Shown: positions 46,150 through 54,365 of the stretch, piece after piece
How positions within the stretch are numbered: position 1 is the first letter of the stretch
Layout: every line of letters starts with the position of its first letter
Origin: Kozakia baliensis
Lineage (GTDB): Bacteria > Pseudomonadota > Alphaproteobacteria > Acetobacterales > Acetobacteraceae
DNA: 64,000 nt
Assembly (NCBI RefSeq): GCF_001787335.1
Contig: NZ_CP014674.1
Location: forward strand, 1,444,501 to 1,508,500
Direction of reading: 5' to 3'
Notes under the pieces: model-generated
Told to the model about the DNA's origin: nothing
Seen by the model: the letters and a program-made list of their open reading frames with translations, nothing else
The model's database searches: none
Translations under genes and position numbers: made by a program

Positions 46150-46634
46150 GGCCGTCCCAGGCCAAGAACCAGCCGACACACCACGTCGGGATCAAACGTC
46201 GTGGCCGTCCGGATGCTGATGCCGTTCGGCAGAACAATCTCGACAGGCGCCCCGGACGACGACGCGCCCGCCTGCCGTGCCTTCATCGCCAAGCCCCCGA
46301 CATGAACCGGCATGAATCCCTCGTCGGCAGGAAACATCATCAATTGCTTGCGCCAGATATAAAGCTGGGCTTGCGCGATCCCATACTGTTCCGCGACAGC
46401 CCTACGGCTTGCTCCCGGCGCAAAGGCCTCTTCGATGATACGAACCTTTTCCTGATCGCTCCAGCGACGACGACGGATGACGCGGCGCCGGATTTCAATT
46501 TCCTCGCGCGGTCCAGCCCCGTAAGAACCGGTCATATGACTGTCACTACGACCCGTCATATGACTATCAATAATACCAGTGGTCGTTGAAATATCTGGCG
46601 CGAAACCATCGTTGCCCAAATCATCGTGTGTCAT
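46146..46634 (-). CDS. tnpA: IS66 protein TnpA
   Basis: A 162-residue protein of the IS3/IS911-type TnpA fold. The helix-turn-helix is at about residues 57-100 (RRRWSDQEKVRIIEEAFAPG, then AVAEQYGIAQAQLYIWRKQL). It probably binds element DNA. A 24-base direct repeat near the 5' end encodes DSHMTG twice. The ATG at 46634 has AGGGGG 9 bases upstream; an ATG at 46664 is also possible. Confidence 0.92.
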   Translation of the reverse strand: MTHDDLGNDGFAPDISTTTGIIDSHMTGRSDSHMTGSYGAGPREEIEIRRRVIRRRRWSDQEKVRIIEEAFAPGASRRAVAEQYGIAQAQLYIWRKQLMMFPADEGFMPVHVGGLAMKARQAGASSSGAPVEIVLPNGISIRTATTFDPDVVCRLVLGLGRP

Positions 46635-46694
46635 GACCGTCGCCCCCCTGCGGAACGACAGCATCATCCGCCCAGCACCAGGGCAAATGCTATG

Positions 46695-46715
46695 TGGGGA
46701 TCAGCTCACGCTTAC
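46695..46715 (-). repeat. IS66 right terminal inverted repeat
   Basis: The reverse complement begins GTAAGCGTGAGCTGA and matches the left end at 19 of 21 positions. It is the upstream end relative to tnpA. Confidence 0.95.
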
Positions 46716-46723
46716 CAAGAGCG
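46716..46723 (+). repeat. IS66 target site duplication, right copy
   Basis: CAAGAGCG directly after the right inverted repeat, identical to 43368-43375. Confidence 0.95.
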
Positions 46724-47367
46724 TATTTAAGTGTTCTGACTAATTCAGGATGGGGCTGAGCCAGAAATTCGGCAACATTGCGCGATGCGACAAAAAACTG
46801 GGACCCTTTCCATAAATCTTCAATGGAAACCCTGCGCTCAAGCGGGAGATTACCAAGGAGATTTTTGTAAAGCTTCCAGCCGCGCTCAAAGAAAATGCCA
46901 CGTTTTGGATTAATTCGTTCCCAATCATAGGGATGGAATTTAGAAACGACATAGCGCCCATGGCCTTCGTTTGATCGAAGGTCAGGGTCAATGGGACCCC
47001 AAATCGAAAAAAGTCCCGTCGAGATATTTTCAATTTTATCGTTGGTGATTTTTGGAGAGGAAATAGGAAAACACGCTGCGCTAATCAGGACGAAATGAGT
47101 ATGCCGTTGATTTTGTAATGCAGTGCGCAACAACCTAAGCGTGGCATCTACCACCGAATATCCGCCCCAGTTAACACGGCGTCTATCGGCGATGAACGTA
47201 TTGCGTAGGAGCTTATCTTCTGCGCCTTTAATCGGACCGTTTACTTCAGTTTTTTCATCAAGATGAACATAAACATGGGAACGTGGGTCTTCGGTTAGCG
47301 TATCTAATAAGATATCAAGTTGTTCATCTACAGAATGACACAAAACTAGATACGCAACCGAATCCAT
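46716..47367 (-). pseudogene. GT14-type glycosyltransferase, 5' part (split by IS66)
   Basis: The first two thirds of a core-2/I-branching type glycosyltransferase. It opens with DSVAYLVLCHSVDEQLDILL, the family's N-terminal strand and helix, followed by VYVHLDEKT, RRVNWGGYSVVDATLRLL, FVLISAACFPISS and the acceptor-site region EDLWKGSQFFVASRNVAEFL. A strong ribosome site (GAGGAAG) precedes the ATG at 47367. The frame now runs 26 bases into IS66 and stops at 46690, giving a 225-residue product without the C-terminal catalytic part. Joined to 43057-43367 across one target copy it gives 963 bases, an intact frame of 320 residues. Confidence 0.9.
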
Positions 47368-47860
47368 AACTACTTCCTCTTGAGCGCTATTGTTCTTGAA
47401 TATATTATATCAGCATACTATCGAAATAAGACAGGTCTCTATGAGATAAATTGTCTTTCATGACAACTGCCACTTCAACCGGCATGACCACGAGCAGCAC
47501 TGCTTCGTTCAAAATAGCGGAATTAAACAGCGCTAGCGCAGCTCTCTCATATGAACATGGTTAGTGTCATGATCCGGGACACAGTCAGGCATGTCAGTGT
47601 GTTATTAAGAAATAACAATAAAACACAACACGCCCAAAAAAAATTGTTCCTGAAAATATAACTTCCAAATCGATTAATTCCATTTTCGACATTGGTAAAC
47701 TTAATAAATCAATTTTAATTTATAAACCCAGGCTATACTTATTATAAAATATCTGATCTTCTTAAGTGTTTTAAGTTATATATTCCTGCTGCGTATTTCA
47801 GCAGAAAAGAGATTTCCTCTTAAGGAAACACGCGCAAGGGTCATATCGCAATCGCAGCCT
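47368..47860. other. AT-rich non-coding stretch
   Basis: About 490 bases with no credible open frame. It includes long A/T runs and short palindromic pieces such as GTGTCATGATCCGGGACAC (47565-47583). It should contain the promoter of the disrupted glycosyltransferase gene near its right boundary at 47368. Composition is far from the housekeeping region and suggests acquired or degraded DNA. Confidence 0.5.
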
Positions 47861-47992
47861 CTACGGCACCAATTCAATTGCAGGTCCAGCATTAGCAAAT
47901 GCCGCAATTATCACAAGGCCAATAAAGGAACCCAACGCCGAGATTATAAGGATGGCTTTCCAGTCGATAAGATCATCTTCACCGTTCGTCAT
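47861..47992 (-). CDS. 43-residue single-pass membrane protein
   Basis: A small gene with a clear ribosome site (AAGGG, 9 bases before ATG). The protein has an acidic N-terminus (TNGEDDLIDWK), one hydrophobic helix (AILIISALGSFIGLVIIAAFA) and a short tail (NAGPAIELVP). It looks like a genuine small inner-membrane protein. No family is recognised. Just upstream, a 15-residue open frame (FLTKRIVQRMVLEG) ends at the ribosome site and could be a leader peptide. Confidence 0.6.
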   Translation of the reverse strand: MTNGEDDLIDWKAILIISALGSFIGLVIIAAFANAGPAIELVP

Positions 47993-48079
47993 AATCTTAC
48001 CCTTCGAGCACCATGCGTTGGACAATTCTCTTAGTAAGAAACATGGCTTTCTGGCAAGAATGAACCTACGGCAGCCCGC

Positions 48080-48253
48080 TCACTGCGCTCCTGAAAAACC
48101 ACCTCCCAAGCCGCCATAGCCACCGCTAAGTCCCCCTTGATGATAATGATATTGCACAGGACGCGCATCATTATTATCTGGATGGTAATTGTCGCATGAG
48201 GCCAAGATAGAAAAAGAGAGAATAGTAAGAAGGGATAATTTCTTTTTCCTCAT
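48080..48253 (-). CDS. 57-residue Gly-rich lipoprotein
   Basis: A short gene with an excellent ribosome site (AGGAGGG, 6 bases before ATG at 48253). The product has a lipoprotein signal (KKKLSLLTILSFSILASC, lipobox ILASC) and a mature part of about 38 residues ending in Gly-rich repeats (GGLSGGYGGLGGGFSGAQ). It is probably surface- or periplasm-anchored. No family is recognised. The longer open frame to 48523 runs through another gene and is spurious. Confidence 0.65.
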   Translation of the reverse strand: MRKKKLSLLTILSFSILASCDNYHPDNNDARPVQYHYHQGGLSGGYGGLGGGFSGAQ

Positions 48254-48294
48254 ATCTTCCCTCCTTTTGTTCTCAAACATCCGGCGGATAGCAA

Positions 48295-48320
48295 AAAGAG
48301 CGACAAATATGTCGCTCTTT
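48295..48320 (-). terminator. terminator after the DUF3309 gene
   Basis: On the minus strand an 11-bp perfect stem (AAAGAGCGACA with TGTCGCTCTTT) around a 4-base loop, ending in five T residues. It lies 35 bases after the DUF3309 stop and 42 bases before the lipoprotein start, so the two small genes are probably separate units. Confidence 0.75.
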
Positions 48321-48354
48321 AAGTATTGCTTTATTTTTCTAGCGTACGCCCGTT

Positions 48355-48507
48355 TTATAAACGACCCATCAATATCAGAACGATTACAATAACGAGAAGT
48401 AGCCCCAGTCCTCCTGATGGGAAGTAACCCCAGCTTGCGCTGTAAGGCCAAGCTGGAAATGCGCCTATTAGTAATAAAATCAATATAATAAGAAGAATTG
48501 TACCCAT
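48355..48507 (-). CDS. DUF3309 family small membrane protein
   Basis: A 50-residue protein: hydrophobic helix (GTILLIILILLLIGAFP), a short aromatic turn with the family's PAWPYSASWGYFPSGG motif, and a second helix (LGLLLVIVIVLILMG). This is the DUF3309 pattern, found widely in alpha- and betaproteobacteria, with no known function. GAGGGA precedes the ATG at 48507 by about 8 bases. A good terminator follows. Confidence 0.85.
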   Translation of the reverse strand: MGTILLIILILLLIGAFPAWPYSASWGYFPSGGLGLLLVIVIVLILMGRL

Positions 48508-48573
48508 GACATACGTCCCTCATTATGTGAGCAAAATGACAACGTTATGTAATGTGGAAAGTTCGACATTAAA

Positions 48574-49446
48574 TTATCGGGCTACAGCCTGAGCAAGAAG
48601 AGCGATGAACTCATTCATTTTCGACTGAAAGGCCCAAAAATTTTCATGAAGGGTAAGGTTCGCCTCATTCATATAGAGTGAGCGCGCTATCTCCATTTGT
48701 ACAACATGCACATTGCTGGCGGGCTTACCGTAAGCTTCCGTCACGTACCCGCCTGCATAAGGGTTATTGCGCGTTACGCTAAACCCCTCGTTTTGCAAAA
48801 AACTTTGTATGAAGCTCATTATTTCCGGTGCACAAGAAGTGCCGTGCCGATCTCCTAAAACAATGTCAGGCGATTGATACCGAGAGAGACGAGGCATGGA
48901 ATGCACATCCAAAACCACACAGCAACCAAAGCTTGCCATAGCCTCCTTCATAAGTGCCTGCAGATTTTCATGGTATGGCTGCCAGCAATTCTCGATACGC
49001 GAATAGGCTTCATCTACCGTTAGCCTTTCTCGGTAGATACTCTTTCCAGCCATCGCCACACGCGGAATCATACCTAACCCGGCACGCACCTTTGCTGTTG
49101 TTGTCCTGCTCTCCAACGGCAGGCGACCACTAAACATTCCCGGATCAAGCTCCCAGGCCGCGCGATTCACGTCGCAATAAACTCGCGGAAAATGAGCCTG
49201 CAAAAGCGGACCGCCAAATTGAGGCGTGGCGTGAAAAATTTCATCGACATACGCATCTTCACAACGACGCAATGCCGCAAGATCAAGGCGAGATTGCTTT
49301 AGAAACGCTGGCGAATAATCACGTCCAGCATGAGGGCAGGCCACGACAAGCGGTGTTTTCAATACAGACGGGCGCAGCACCGAAACACTCGGCTGAGACA
49401 TGGCCAAAGCGTCGGATAATGCGAAGGCATCCATAATATTTTTCAT
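48574..49446 (-). CDS. N-formylglutamate amidohydrolase family protein
   Basis: A 290-residue member of the N-formylglutamate amidohydrolase (HutG-type) family, which releases formate from N-formylglutamate in histidine breakdown. Recognisable motifs are VVACPHAGRDYSPAF, CEDAYVDEIF, CDVNRAAWELDPGMF, VLDVHSMPR and GDRHGTSC. No other histidine-degradation gene is nearby, so the true substrate may differ. The ATG at 49446 is chosen; an ATG at 49434 is also possible and neither has a strong ribosome site. Confidence 0.85.
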   Translation of the reverse strand: MKNIMDAFALSDALAMSQPSVSVLRPSVLKTPLVVACPHAGRDYSPAFLKQSRLDLAALRRCEDAYVDEIFHATPQFGGPLLQAHFPRVYCDVNRAAWELDPGMFSGRLPLESRTTTAKVRAGLGMIPRVAMAGKSIYRERLTVDEAYSRIENCWQPYHENLQALMKEAMASFGCCVVLDVHSMPRLSRYQSPDIVLGDRHGTSCAPEIMSFIQSFLQNEGFSVTRNNPYAGGYVTEAYGKPASNVHVVQMEIARSLYMNEANLTLHENFWAFQSKMNEFIALLAQAVAR

Positions 49447-49519
49447 TCCGCTATTTTTTTCTAAAACCAGTCTTGCCAGCCATGCCAACCAACGCTAAAA
49501 GCGCGCCCACGGACCGGAT

Positions 49520-49594
49520 GGGCGCATAGCTCAGCGGTAGAGCACTACCTTGACATGGTAGGGGTCACAGGTTCAATCCCTGTTGCGCCCACCA
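49520..49594 (+). tRNA. tRNA-Val (anticodon GAC)
   Basis: A full cloverleaf. Acceptor stem GGGCGCA pairs with TGCGCCC, anticodon stem CTACC/GGTAG holds loop TTGACAT, and CCA is encoded. Leader GGACCGGAT (49511-49519) is fully complementary to ATCCGGTCC (49594-49602, starting at the CCA's last base), adding nine pairs to the acceptor helix around the ACC. It shares a 23-base block (GGGGTCACAGGTTCAATCCCTGT begins it) with tRNA-Val(CAC). Confidence 0.97.
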
Positions 49595-49791
49595 TCCGGT
49601 CCGTAGAAAAACTCCCATAAAAAAGAAGCCTTATTCACATCTAGTCGTGCTTTTTGCTGGCCAAGTTGGAATATGCAAAGCTTCGTTGCGATCAGATAAC
49701 GGTTATGGCAGGTTGGTCTCCTGTCAAAACTTGCTTTGTCTCTTTACGCGCCCGTAAGGGGTTTCTCCTTATTTGAAGGCGATAGGATTAG

Positions 49792-49983
49792 ATGAGTAAC
49801 CCTGATGACTGGTTGGATGCGGATGTTGACGCCAGCCGGATAGAGAATGAATTGGGCATTCCAGAAGCCAGACCAGGAAAAGGCGGACTTTTTGGCACGG
49901 TCGTTATGCCAACCATTATTGTCGGTATCGCCCTTATCGCGGGCTTATGGTTCATCATTGAGAAATTTCAGTTGTTAGGCTGA
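49792..49983 (+). CDS. 63-residue single-pass membrane protein
   Basis: No family recognised. An acidic N-terminal half (SNPDDWLDADVDASRIENELG) is followed by one helix (VVMPTIIVGIALIAGLWFII) near the C-terminus, so it is a tail-anchored-like small membrane protein. AGGAT lies 7 bases before the ATG. It stands alone, downstream of tRNA-Val(GAC). Confidence 0.6.
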   Translation: MSNPDDWLDADVDASRIENELGIPEARPGKGGLFGTVVMPTIIVGIALIAGLWFIIEKFQLLG

Positions 49984-50084
49984 GTTTTCGTAATGACATT
50001 GCAAAAACTGCAGAATTGGCGGTTGCTTATAATACTCCTGTCATAAAATATTATAAGATAAACACATTCCAAACATAATTTGTG

Positions 50085-50108
50085 CGTTCTCCACGATGAA
50101 GGAGAACG
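50085..50108 (+). promoter_or_regulatory. hairpin that would hide a ribosome binding site
   Basis: A perfect 8-bp inverted repeat (CGTTCTCC with GGAGAACG) around an 8-base loop. The right arm contains the GGAG that lies five bases before an ATG at 50110, so the folded RNA would block initiation. It could be a thermosensor-like or ligand-controlled switch, or simply a coincidence. Confidence 0.35.
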
Positions 50109-50109
50109 A

Positions 50110-50181
50110 ATGACTATTTTTGAAGAAGAGTGGAACGTTTTGACGTGCTGGTTTTATCACTTTAAGGGACAATTTTCTTGA
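50110..50181 (+). CDS. possible 23-residue leader or small protein
   Basis: A short frame (TIFEEEWNVLTCWFYHFKGQ...) with a strong ribosome site (AAGGAGA) inside the preceding hairpin. It is rich in aromatic residues, including two tryptophans. It may be a leader peptide for the lipoprotein gene 117 bases on. There is no independent evidence that it is translated. Confidence 0.25.
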   Translation: MTIFEEEWNVLTCWFYHFKGQFS

Positions 50182-50298
50182 CCTCAGAAAACCTATAGTC
50201 TCCTCCCCCAAAACAAACTGGCTTTATTTCGAGTGGAAATTGAAACTTTTCGACCTTCGCCGTGTTTCAGGCTGATCTCAGTTTCAAGGAAGAAATTC

Positions 50299-50469
50299 AT
50301 GCGCAAATATGTGATCCCAGCCATGGCAATGCTCATCTGCGCAGGTTCGCTCACAGCCTGCGCACACCATCACCGCACTTTCGGTGAGAAAGTGCAGGAC
50401 ACGCTGGATCCACCACAGGGTCCCGCAGAAAAGGCTGGCCGCTCTATCGATCGCGCCACCAGCGACTAA
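50299..50469 (+). CDS. 56-residue lipoprotein
   Basis: A small lipoprotein: signal RKYVIPAMAMLICAGSLTAC with lipobox LTAC, then a short polar part (AHHHRTFGEKVQDTLDPPQGP...KAGRSIDRATSD). The mature segment, with its Asp-Pro-Pro and Lys-Ala-Gly-Arg-Ser-Ile-Asp pattern, resembles entericidin-like and similar small stress lipoproteins, but I do not claim the family. AAGGA lies 10 bases before the ATG at 50299. A hairpin follows. Confidence 0.7.
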   Translation: MRKYVIPAMAMLICAGSLTACAHHHRTFGEKVQDTLDPPQGPAEKAGRSIDRATSD

Positions 50470-50476
50470 TACAGAC

Positions 50477-50511
50477 AAATGGCCATCGTCCTTAACCGGG
50501 GGTGGCCATTT
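50477..50511. terminator. hairpin between the small lipoprotein gene and ruvX
   Basis: A 9-bp stem (AAATGGCCA with TGGCCATTT) with a 17-base loop between two converging genes. There is no T-run beyond the stem itself. It may serve as a weak bidirectional terminator. Confidence 0.4.
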
Positions 50512-50513
50512 CG

Positions 50514-50984
50514 CTATTCGGTTATTATCGTAGCATCCAGCCAAGCCTGCAGCATATACGCCGCTGCCATCTTATCCACGACTTCCGCACGCCGCTTTCG
50601 CGTCATGTCCGCATCCTGAATAAGAAAACGATTCACCGCGCTGGAAGAAAGACGCTCATCCCAGCAGCAAGCCGGCAAATCTAACCGATTCGAAATTTCG
50701 CCGATCCAATCTTGCGCTGCCCGTGCCGCCGGACCGAAACTTCCATCCAAAGACAATGGCAATCCGGTCACCAGCGCGCCGACATTCTGCTGTCGGACGA
50801 TCTTCCCTAAATCCACGACAACTTCGCTCATTTTCCGCCGCTTCACCGAGCCATAAGGCGATGCCAGCATGAGCGAAACATCCGTCAACGCAAGGCCGAT
50901 GGTCTTGCTGCCCGGATCGACGCCAAGCACACGTTTGTCGAAGGGAAGGGTGGCGCGAAGCTCGCGCGGATTGAATAGAGGCAT
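50514..50984 (-). CDS. ruvX: putative pre-16S rRNA nuclease / Holliday junction resolvase YqgF
   Basis: A 156-residue RNase H-fold protein (RuvX/YqgF family). In E. coli it helps mature the 5' end of 16S rRNA; a resolvase role was first proposed from the fold. The catalytic acidic residues are in RVLGVDPGSKTIGLALTD and in the later WDERLSSSAV and VVDKMAAAYMLQ segments. It is divergent from gatC, with starts 77 bases apart. Confidence 0.93.
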   Translation of the reverse strand: MPLFNPRELRATLPFDKRVLGVDPGSKTIGLALTDVSLMLASPYGSVKRRKMSEVVVDLGKIVRQQNVGALVTGLPLSLDGSFGPAARAAQDWIGEISNRLDLPACCWDERLSSSAVNRFLIQDADMTRKRRAEVVDKMAAAYMLQAWLDATIITE

Positions 50985-51060
50985 GGGAACGCGTTATGAT
51001 CGCATTAAGCCCTGCATTGCCAGGATTATCAGCTTAAAACTTAGGAAAGTTGGCTATTTC

Positions 51061-51348
51061 ATGTCGTTGGACACGCGCACGGTCAGGCGTATCGCCAAAC
51101 TGGCCAGAATTGGCCTCGATGAACAAGAATGCGAGGCGATGCGCCAAGAGTTGGATGGCATTCTCGGCTGGGTCGAGCAGCTTAACGAAGTCGATATCAC
51201 CGACGTACCGCCCATGATCGGCACCGGCCTCGCCAAACCGCGCCTGCGCCAAGATGCCGTTACCGATGGTGATAAACGCGACGCCATCTTATCCAACGCG
51301 CCCGATCGCGAAGGTGCCTTCTTCACCGTGCCGAAAGTGGTCGAATAA
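51061..51348 (+). CDS. gatC: aspartyl/glutamyl-tRNA amidotransferase subunit C
   Basis: GatC stabilises the GatCAB complex, which converts Glu-tRNA(Gln) and/or Asp-tRNA(Asn) to the amide form. The 95 residues match the family: [39 protein letters not shown] and the C-terminal [13 protein letters not shown]. The start at 51061 has AGGAAAG upstream; the frame open from 50869 adds only non-family sequence. The stop overlaps gatA by one base (TAATG). Confidence 0.95.
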   Translation: MSLDTRTVRRIAKLARIGLDEQECEAMRQELDGILGWVEQLNEVDITDVPPMIGTGLAKPRLRQDAVTDGDKRDAILSNAPDREGAFFTVPKVVE

Positions 51349-52826
51349 TGCATGACATGACATTAGCCGCCGCGCGTAAAGCGTTGAGCGAGCGTAAAAT
51401 CTCCGCGCGGGAACTGGTCGATCACCACCTCTCCGCCATCGAAAAACTGGATGGCGAAATCAACTCCTATATTGTCACAACGCCGGAAAAAGCACGCGAA
51501 GCCGCTCAGGCCGCCGACGCGAAGCTGGCGAAAGGCGAGGGCGGAGCACTTTGCGGCATTCCGCTCGGCATCAAGGATCTGTTCTGCACCGACGGGGTTC
51601 AGACGACGGCCGCCAGCAATATCCTGCGTCAGTTCGTTCCGCCTTACGAAAGCACCGTCACGCATAATCTTCTGCGCGATGACGCCGTTTTCCTTGGAAA
51701 AACCAATCTCGACGAATTCGCTATGGGTTCGACGAACATGACCTCCGCCTTCGGTGCCGTCACTAATCCATGGCAACGCGACGGTTCGTCCACAAAACTC
51801 GTTCCCGGCGGCTCGTCCGGCGGCTCCGCCGCCGCTGTCGCTGCAGGCCTCGCCTTGGGCGCTACCGGAACGGATACGGGCGGCTCTATTCGTCAGCCTG
51901 CCGCGTTCTGCGGAATTGCCGGCGTAAAGCCTACCTACGGCCGCTGCTCCCGCTTCGGCACCATCGCCTTCGCCAGTTCGCTCGACCAGGCAGGCCCCAT
52001 GGCACGCAATCTCGAAGATTGCGCCATTCTGCTCGGCTCCATGGCAGGTTTCGATCCAAAAGACAGCACCTGCGTCGATCGTCCGGTCCCGCGCTATGAG
52101 GATGCACTGAACCGCGGCGTCAAAGGCATGCGGGTTGGCATTCCGAAAGAATATCGCCCGGATAATCTTCCTGCCGAGATCGCGGCGCTTTGGGATCAAG
52201 GCATCGCTTGGCTGCGCGAAGCCGGGGCAGAGCCGGTCGAAACTTCGCTGCCCCACACGAAATACGGCCTGCCGACCTATTATATCGTCGCACTTGCCGA
52301 AGCATCATCCAATCTCGCCCGCTATGACGGCGTGCGTTTCGGCGAACGCGTACCAGCCGATAGCCTAGATGCGCTTTACGAAGCCACTCGCCATGCCGGG
52401 TTCGGAGAAGAAGTACGCCGTCGTATTCTTATGGGCACCTACGTGCTCTCCTCCGGCTATTATGACGCCTACTATTTGCGTGCGCAGAAAGTCCGTACGC
52501 TTATTCAGCGCGACTTCCTGAATGCCTTCGAAAATGTGGACGTCATCCTCACCCCGACCGCGCCATCAGCCGCTTTCGCGCATAATGAACGCCCAACCGA
52601 CCCGGTCCAAGTTTATTTGAACGACGTGTTCACGGTTCCGGCAAGCATGGCGGGCGTTCCCGCTCTTTCGCTTCCGGCAGGCCTGGATCATGCCGGGCTT
52701 CCGCTCGGCCTTCAGCTGATCGGCCGGTATTTCGATGAAGAAACGCTGTTCGCAGCAGGTCATGTTATGGAAAAGGCAGCGGGTTTTGCCAAGCGTCCCG
52801 CTCTACATGCGGGGAATGTCGCGTGA
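51348..52826 (+). CDS. gatA: aspartyl/glutamyl-tRNA amidotransferase subunit A
   Basis: GatA releases ammonia from glutamine or asparagine for the GatB reaction. The amidase triad is visible in the 492 residues: Lys76 in [12 protein letters not shown], cis-Ser156 and nucleophile Ser180 in [14 protein letters not shown]...[12 protein letters not shown], with the expected 24-residue spacing between the serines. It is coupled to gatC by a 1-base overlap and to gatB by a 4-base GTGA overlap. Confidence 0.96.
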   Translation: MHDMTLAAARKALSERKISARELVDHHLSAIEKLDGEINSYIVTTPEKAREAAQAADAKLAKGEGGALCGIPLGIKDLFCTDGVQTTAASNILRQFVPPYESTVTHNLLRDDAVFLGKTNLDEFAMGSTNMTSAFGAVTNPWQRDGSSTKLVPGGSSGGSAAAVAAGLALGATGTDTGGSIRQPAAFCGIAGVKPTYGRCSRFGTIAFASSLDQAGPMARNLEDCAILLGSMAGFDPKDSTCVDRPVPRYEDALNRGVKGMRVGIPKEYRPDNLPAEIAALWDQGIAWLREAGAEPVETSLPHTKYGLPTYYIVALAEASSNLARYDGVRFGERVPADSLDALYEATRHAGFGEEVRRRILMGTYVLSSGYYDAYYLRAQKVRTLIQRDFLNAFENVDVILTPTAPSAAFAHNERPTDPVQVYLNDVFTVPASMAGVPALSLPAGLDHAGLPLGLQLIGRYFDEETLFAAGHVMEKAAGFAKRPALHAGNVA

Positions 52827-54277
52827 GCTATCGTATTGAAGGCGCCACCGGCGCATGGGAGATCGTCGTCGGCCTGGAAGTCCACGCTCAGGTTATCAGC
52901 AATGCCAAGCTGTTCTCCGGCGCATCCGCTGCCTATGGCGGCGAGCCGAACACGCATGTCAGCCTGATCGACGCCGGTTTTCCGGGCATGTTGCCGGTCA
53001 TCAATGAGGAATGCGTCGCACAGGCCGTCCGCACCGGACTTGGCCTGAATGCGCAAATCCATCTCGAAAGCCGGTTCGACCGCAAGAATTATTTCTATGC
53101 CGATCTGCCGCAAGGCTATCAGATCAGCCAGTTCGCCCATCCCATCGTCGGGGAAGGGCAGGTGGAAATCGAACTGGGCGATGGGACCACGCGCCATATC
53201 GGCATTACACGCCTGCATCTTGAACAGGATGCAGGCAAATCGATGCACGATCAGGACCCAACGCGCTCCTATATCGACCTCAATCGTGCCGGCGTCGCGC
53301 TGATGGAGATCGTCAGCGAGCCGGATATCCGTTCACCGGAAGAAGCAGGCGCCTATTTACGCAAACTACGCCAGATCCTGCGCTATCTTGGTACATGCGA
53401 CGGCAATATGGAGGAAGGTTCCATGCGCGCCGACGTCAACGTCTCCGTACGCAAAGCCGGAGAACCGTTCCGCACACGCTGCGAGATCAAGAACGTCAAT
53501 TCAATCCGCTACGTCATGCAATCCATCGAGATCGAAGCGCAACGCCAGGTCGAGATTTGGGAAGCTGGCGGCACAGTCGATCAGGAAACCCGTCTGTTCG
53601 ACCATGCCCGCGGCGAAACACGTTCTCTCCGCAATAAGGAAGACGCGCACGATTATCGCTATTTCCCAGACCCGGATCTGCTTCCGCTCGTTATCGAACG
53701 CGATTGGGTAGACGGTCTCCGCGCTGCGCTGCCCGAATTGCCTGAAGCCAAACGCGATCGCCTGGAGAAAGAATATCAGGTCTCGCGCTACGAATCGGGC
53801 ATTCTGACCGCAGAACAGGCAATCGCCGATTTCTACGAGACCGTCGCAAAAGACCGCGACCCGCGTCTCGCCGCGAACTGGATGCTGGGAGATTTCTTCG
53901 GCGCGCTCAATCGCACGGGTCGTTCCATCGAAAACAGCCCTGTTAGCGCCGAGGCATTGCGCGAGCTATTGGCTCTAATCTCCGATTCGACGATCAACGG
54001 CAAAATCGCCAAGGAAGTGCTCGAAGACATGGTGGAGACGGGCGATTCTCCGTCCGTCATCGTCGAGCGCAAAGGGCTTCGTCAAGTTACCGATACCAGC
54101 GCCATCGAAGCCAGCATCCGCGCAATCCTGGATGCGAATTCCGATAAGGTAACAGAATACCGCAGCGGCAAGGATAAGCTCTTCGGTTTCTTTGTCGGCC
54201 AGACCATGAAAGCCATGAAAGGGAAGGCAAACCCCGCCATGGTCAACGACTTGCTCAAAAAGCTGCTCTCAGAATGA
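52823..54277 (+). CDS. gatB: aspartyl/glutamyl-tRNA amidotransferase subunit B
   Basis: GatB is the kinase/transamidase subunit that activates the misacylated tRNA with ATP and attaches ammonia. The 484 residues show [49 protein letters not shown] and the C-terminal tRNA-binding YqeY-like domain. The start is a GTG overlapping the gatA stop (GTGA). A large imperfect inverted repeat follows the stop (54288-54330) without a T-run. Confidence 0.96.
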   Translation: MSYRIEGATGAWEIVVGLEVHAQVISNAKLFSGASAAYGGEPNTHVSLIDAGFPGMLPVINEECVAQAVRTGLGLNAQIHLESRFDRKNYFYADLPQGYQISQFAHPIVGEGQVEIELGDGTTRHIGITRLHLEQDAGKSMHDQDPTRSYIDLNRAGVALMEIVSEPDIRSPEEAGAYLRKLRQILRYLGTCDGNMEEGSMRADVNVSVRKAGEPFRTRCEIKNVNSIRYVMQSIEIEAQRQVEIWEAGGTVDQETRLFDHARGETRSLRNKEDAHDYRYFPDPDLLPLVIERDWVDGLRAALPELPEAKRDRLEKEYQVSRYESGILTAEQAIADFYETVAKDRDPRLAANWMLGDFFGALNRTGRSIENSPVSAEALRELLALISDSTINGKIAKEVLEDMVETGDSPSVIVERKGLRQVTDTSAIEASIRAILDANSDKVTEYRSGKDKLFGFFVGQTMKAMKGKANPAMVNDLLKKLLSE

Positions 54278-54365
54278 ATTAAAAGCGTTTTAGGGGTTTG
54301 ACGGCCAAGCCGTTCCCCCCTAAAAGCGTGCTTGCAAACGCCGTGTAAACTGCGTCCCTCAAGGC

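Larger units (their letters stand above)
43376..46715 (-). mobile_element. complete IS66-family insertion sequence with a passenger gene
   Basis: A 3,340-base element bounded by 21-bp inverted repeats and flanked by an 8-bp direct duplication (CAAGAGCG). It carries tnpA, tnpB and tnpC in the usual order on the minus strand, then a UPF0149/SEC-C gene between tnpC and the left end. All four genes look intact, so the element may still be active. It has inserted into a GT14-type glycosyltransferase gene, and the exact duplication indicates simple transposition without later rearrangement. Confidence 0.95.
49984..50298. other. non-coding stretch with a possible 23-residue ORF
   Basis: About 315 bases between two small-protein genes. 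Its one notable content is the hairpin and short open frame at 50085-50181, listed separately. The remainder is AT-rich without a clear signal. Confidence 0.4.

Noticed and set aside
44145-46589. Several plus-strand frames of 100-230 codons within IS66
   Set aside because: All are antisense to tnpA, tnpB or tnpC, which are intact and canonical.
41379-49594. The two tRNA-Val genes as left and right attachment sites of an integrative element
   Set aside because: Both are complete tRNAs with different anticodons and matching acceptor stems, and no integrase lies between them. Shared 3' sequence is expected for isoacceptors.
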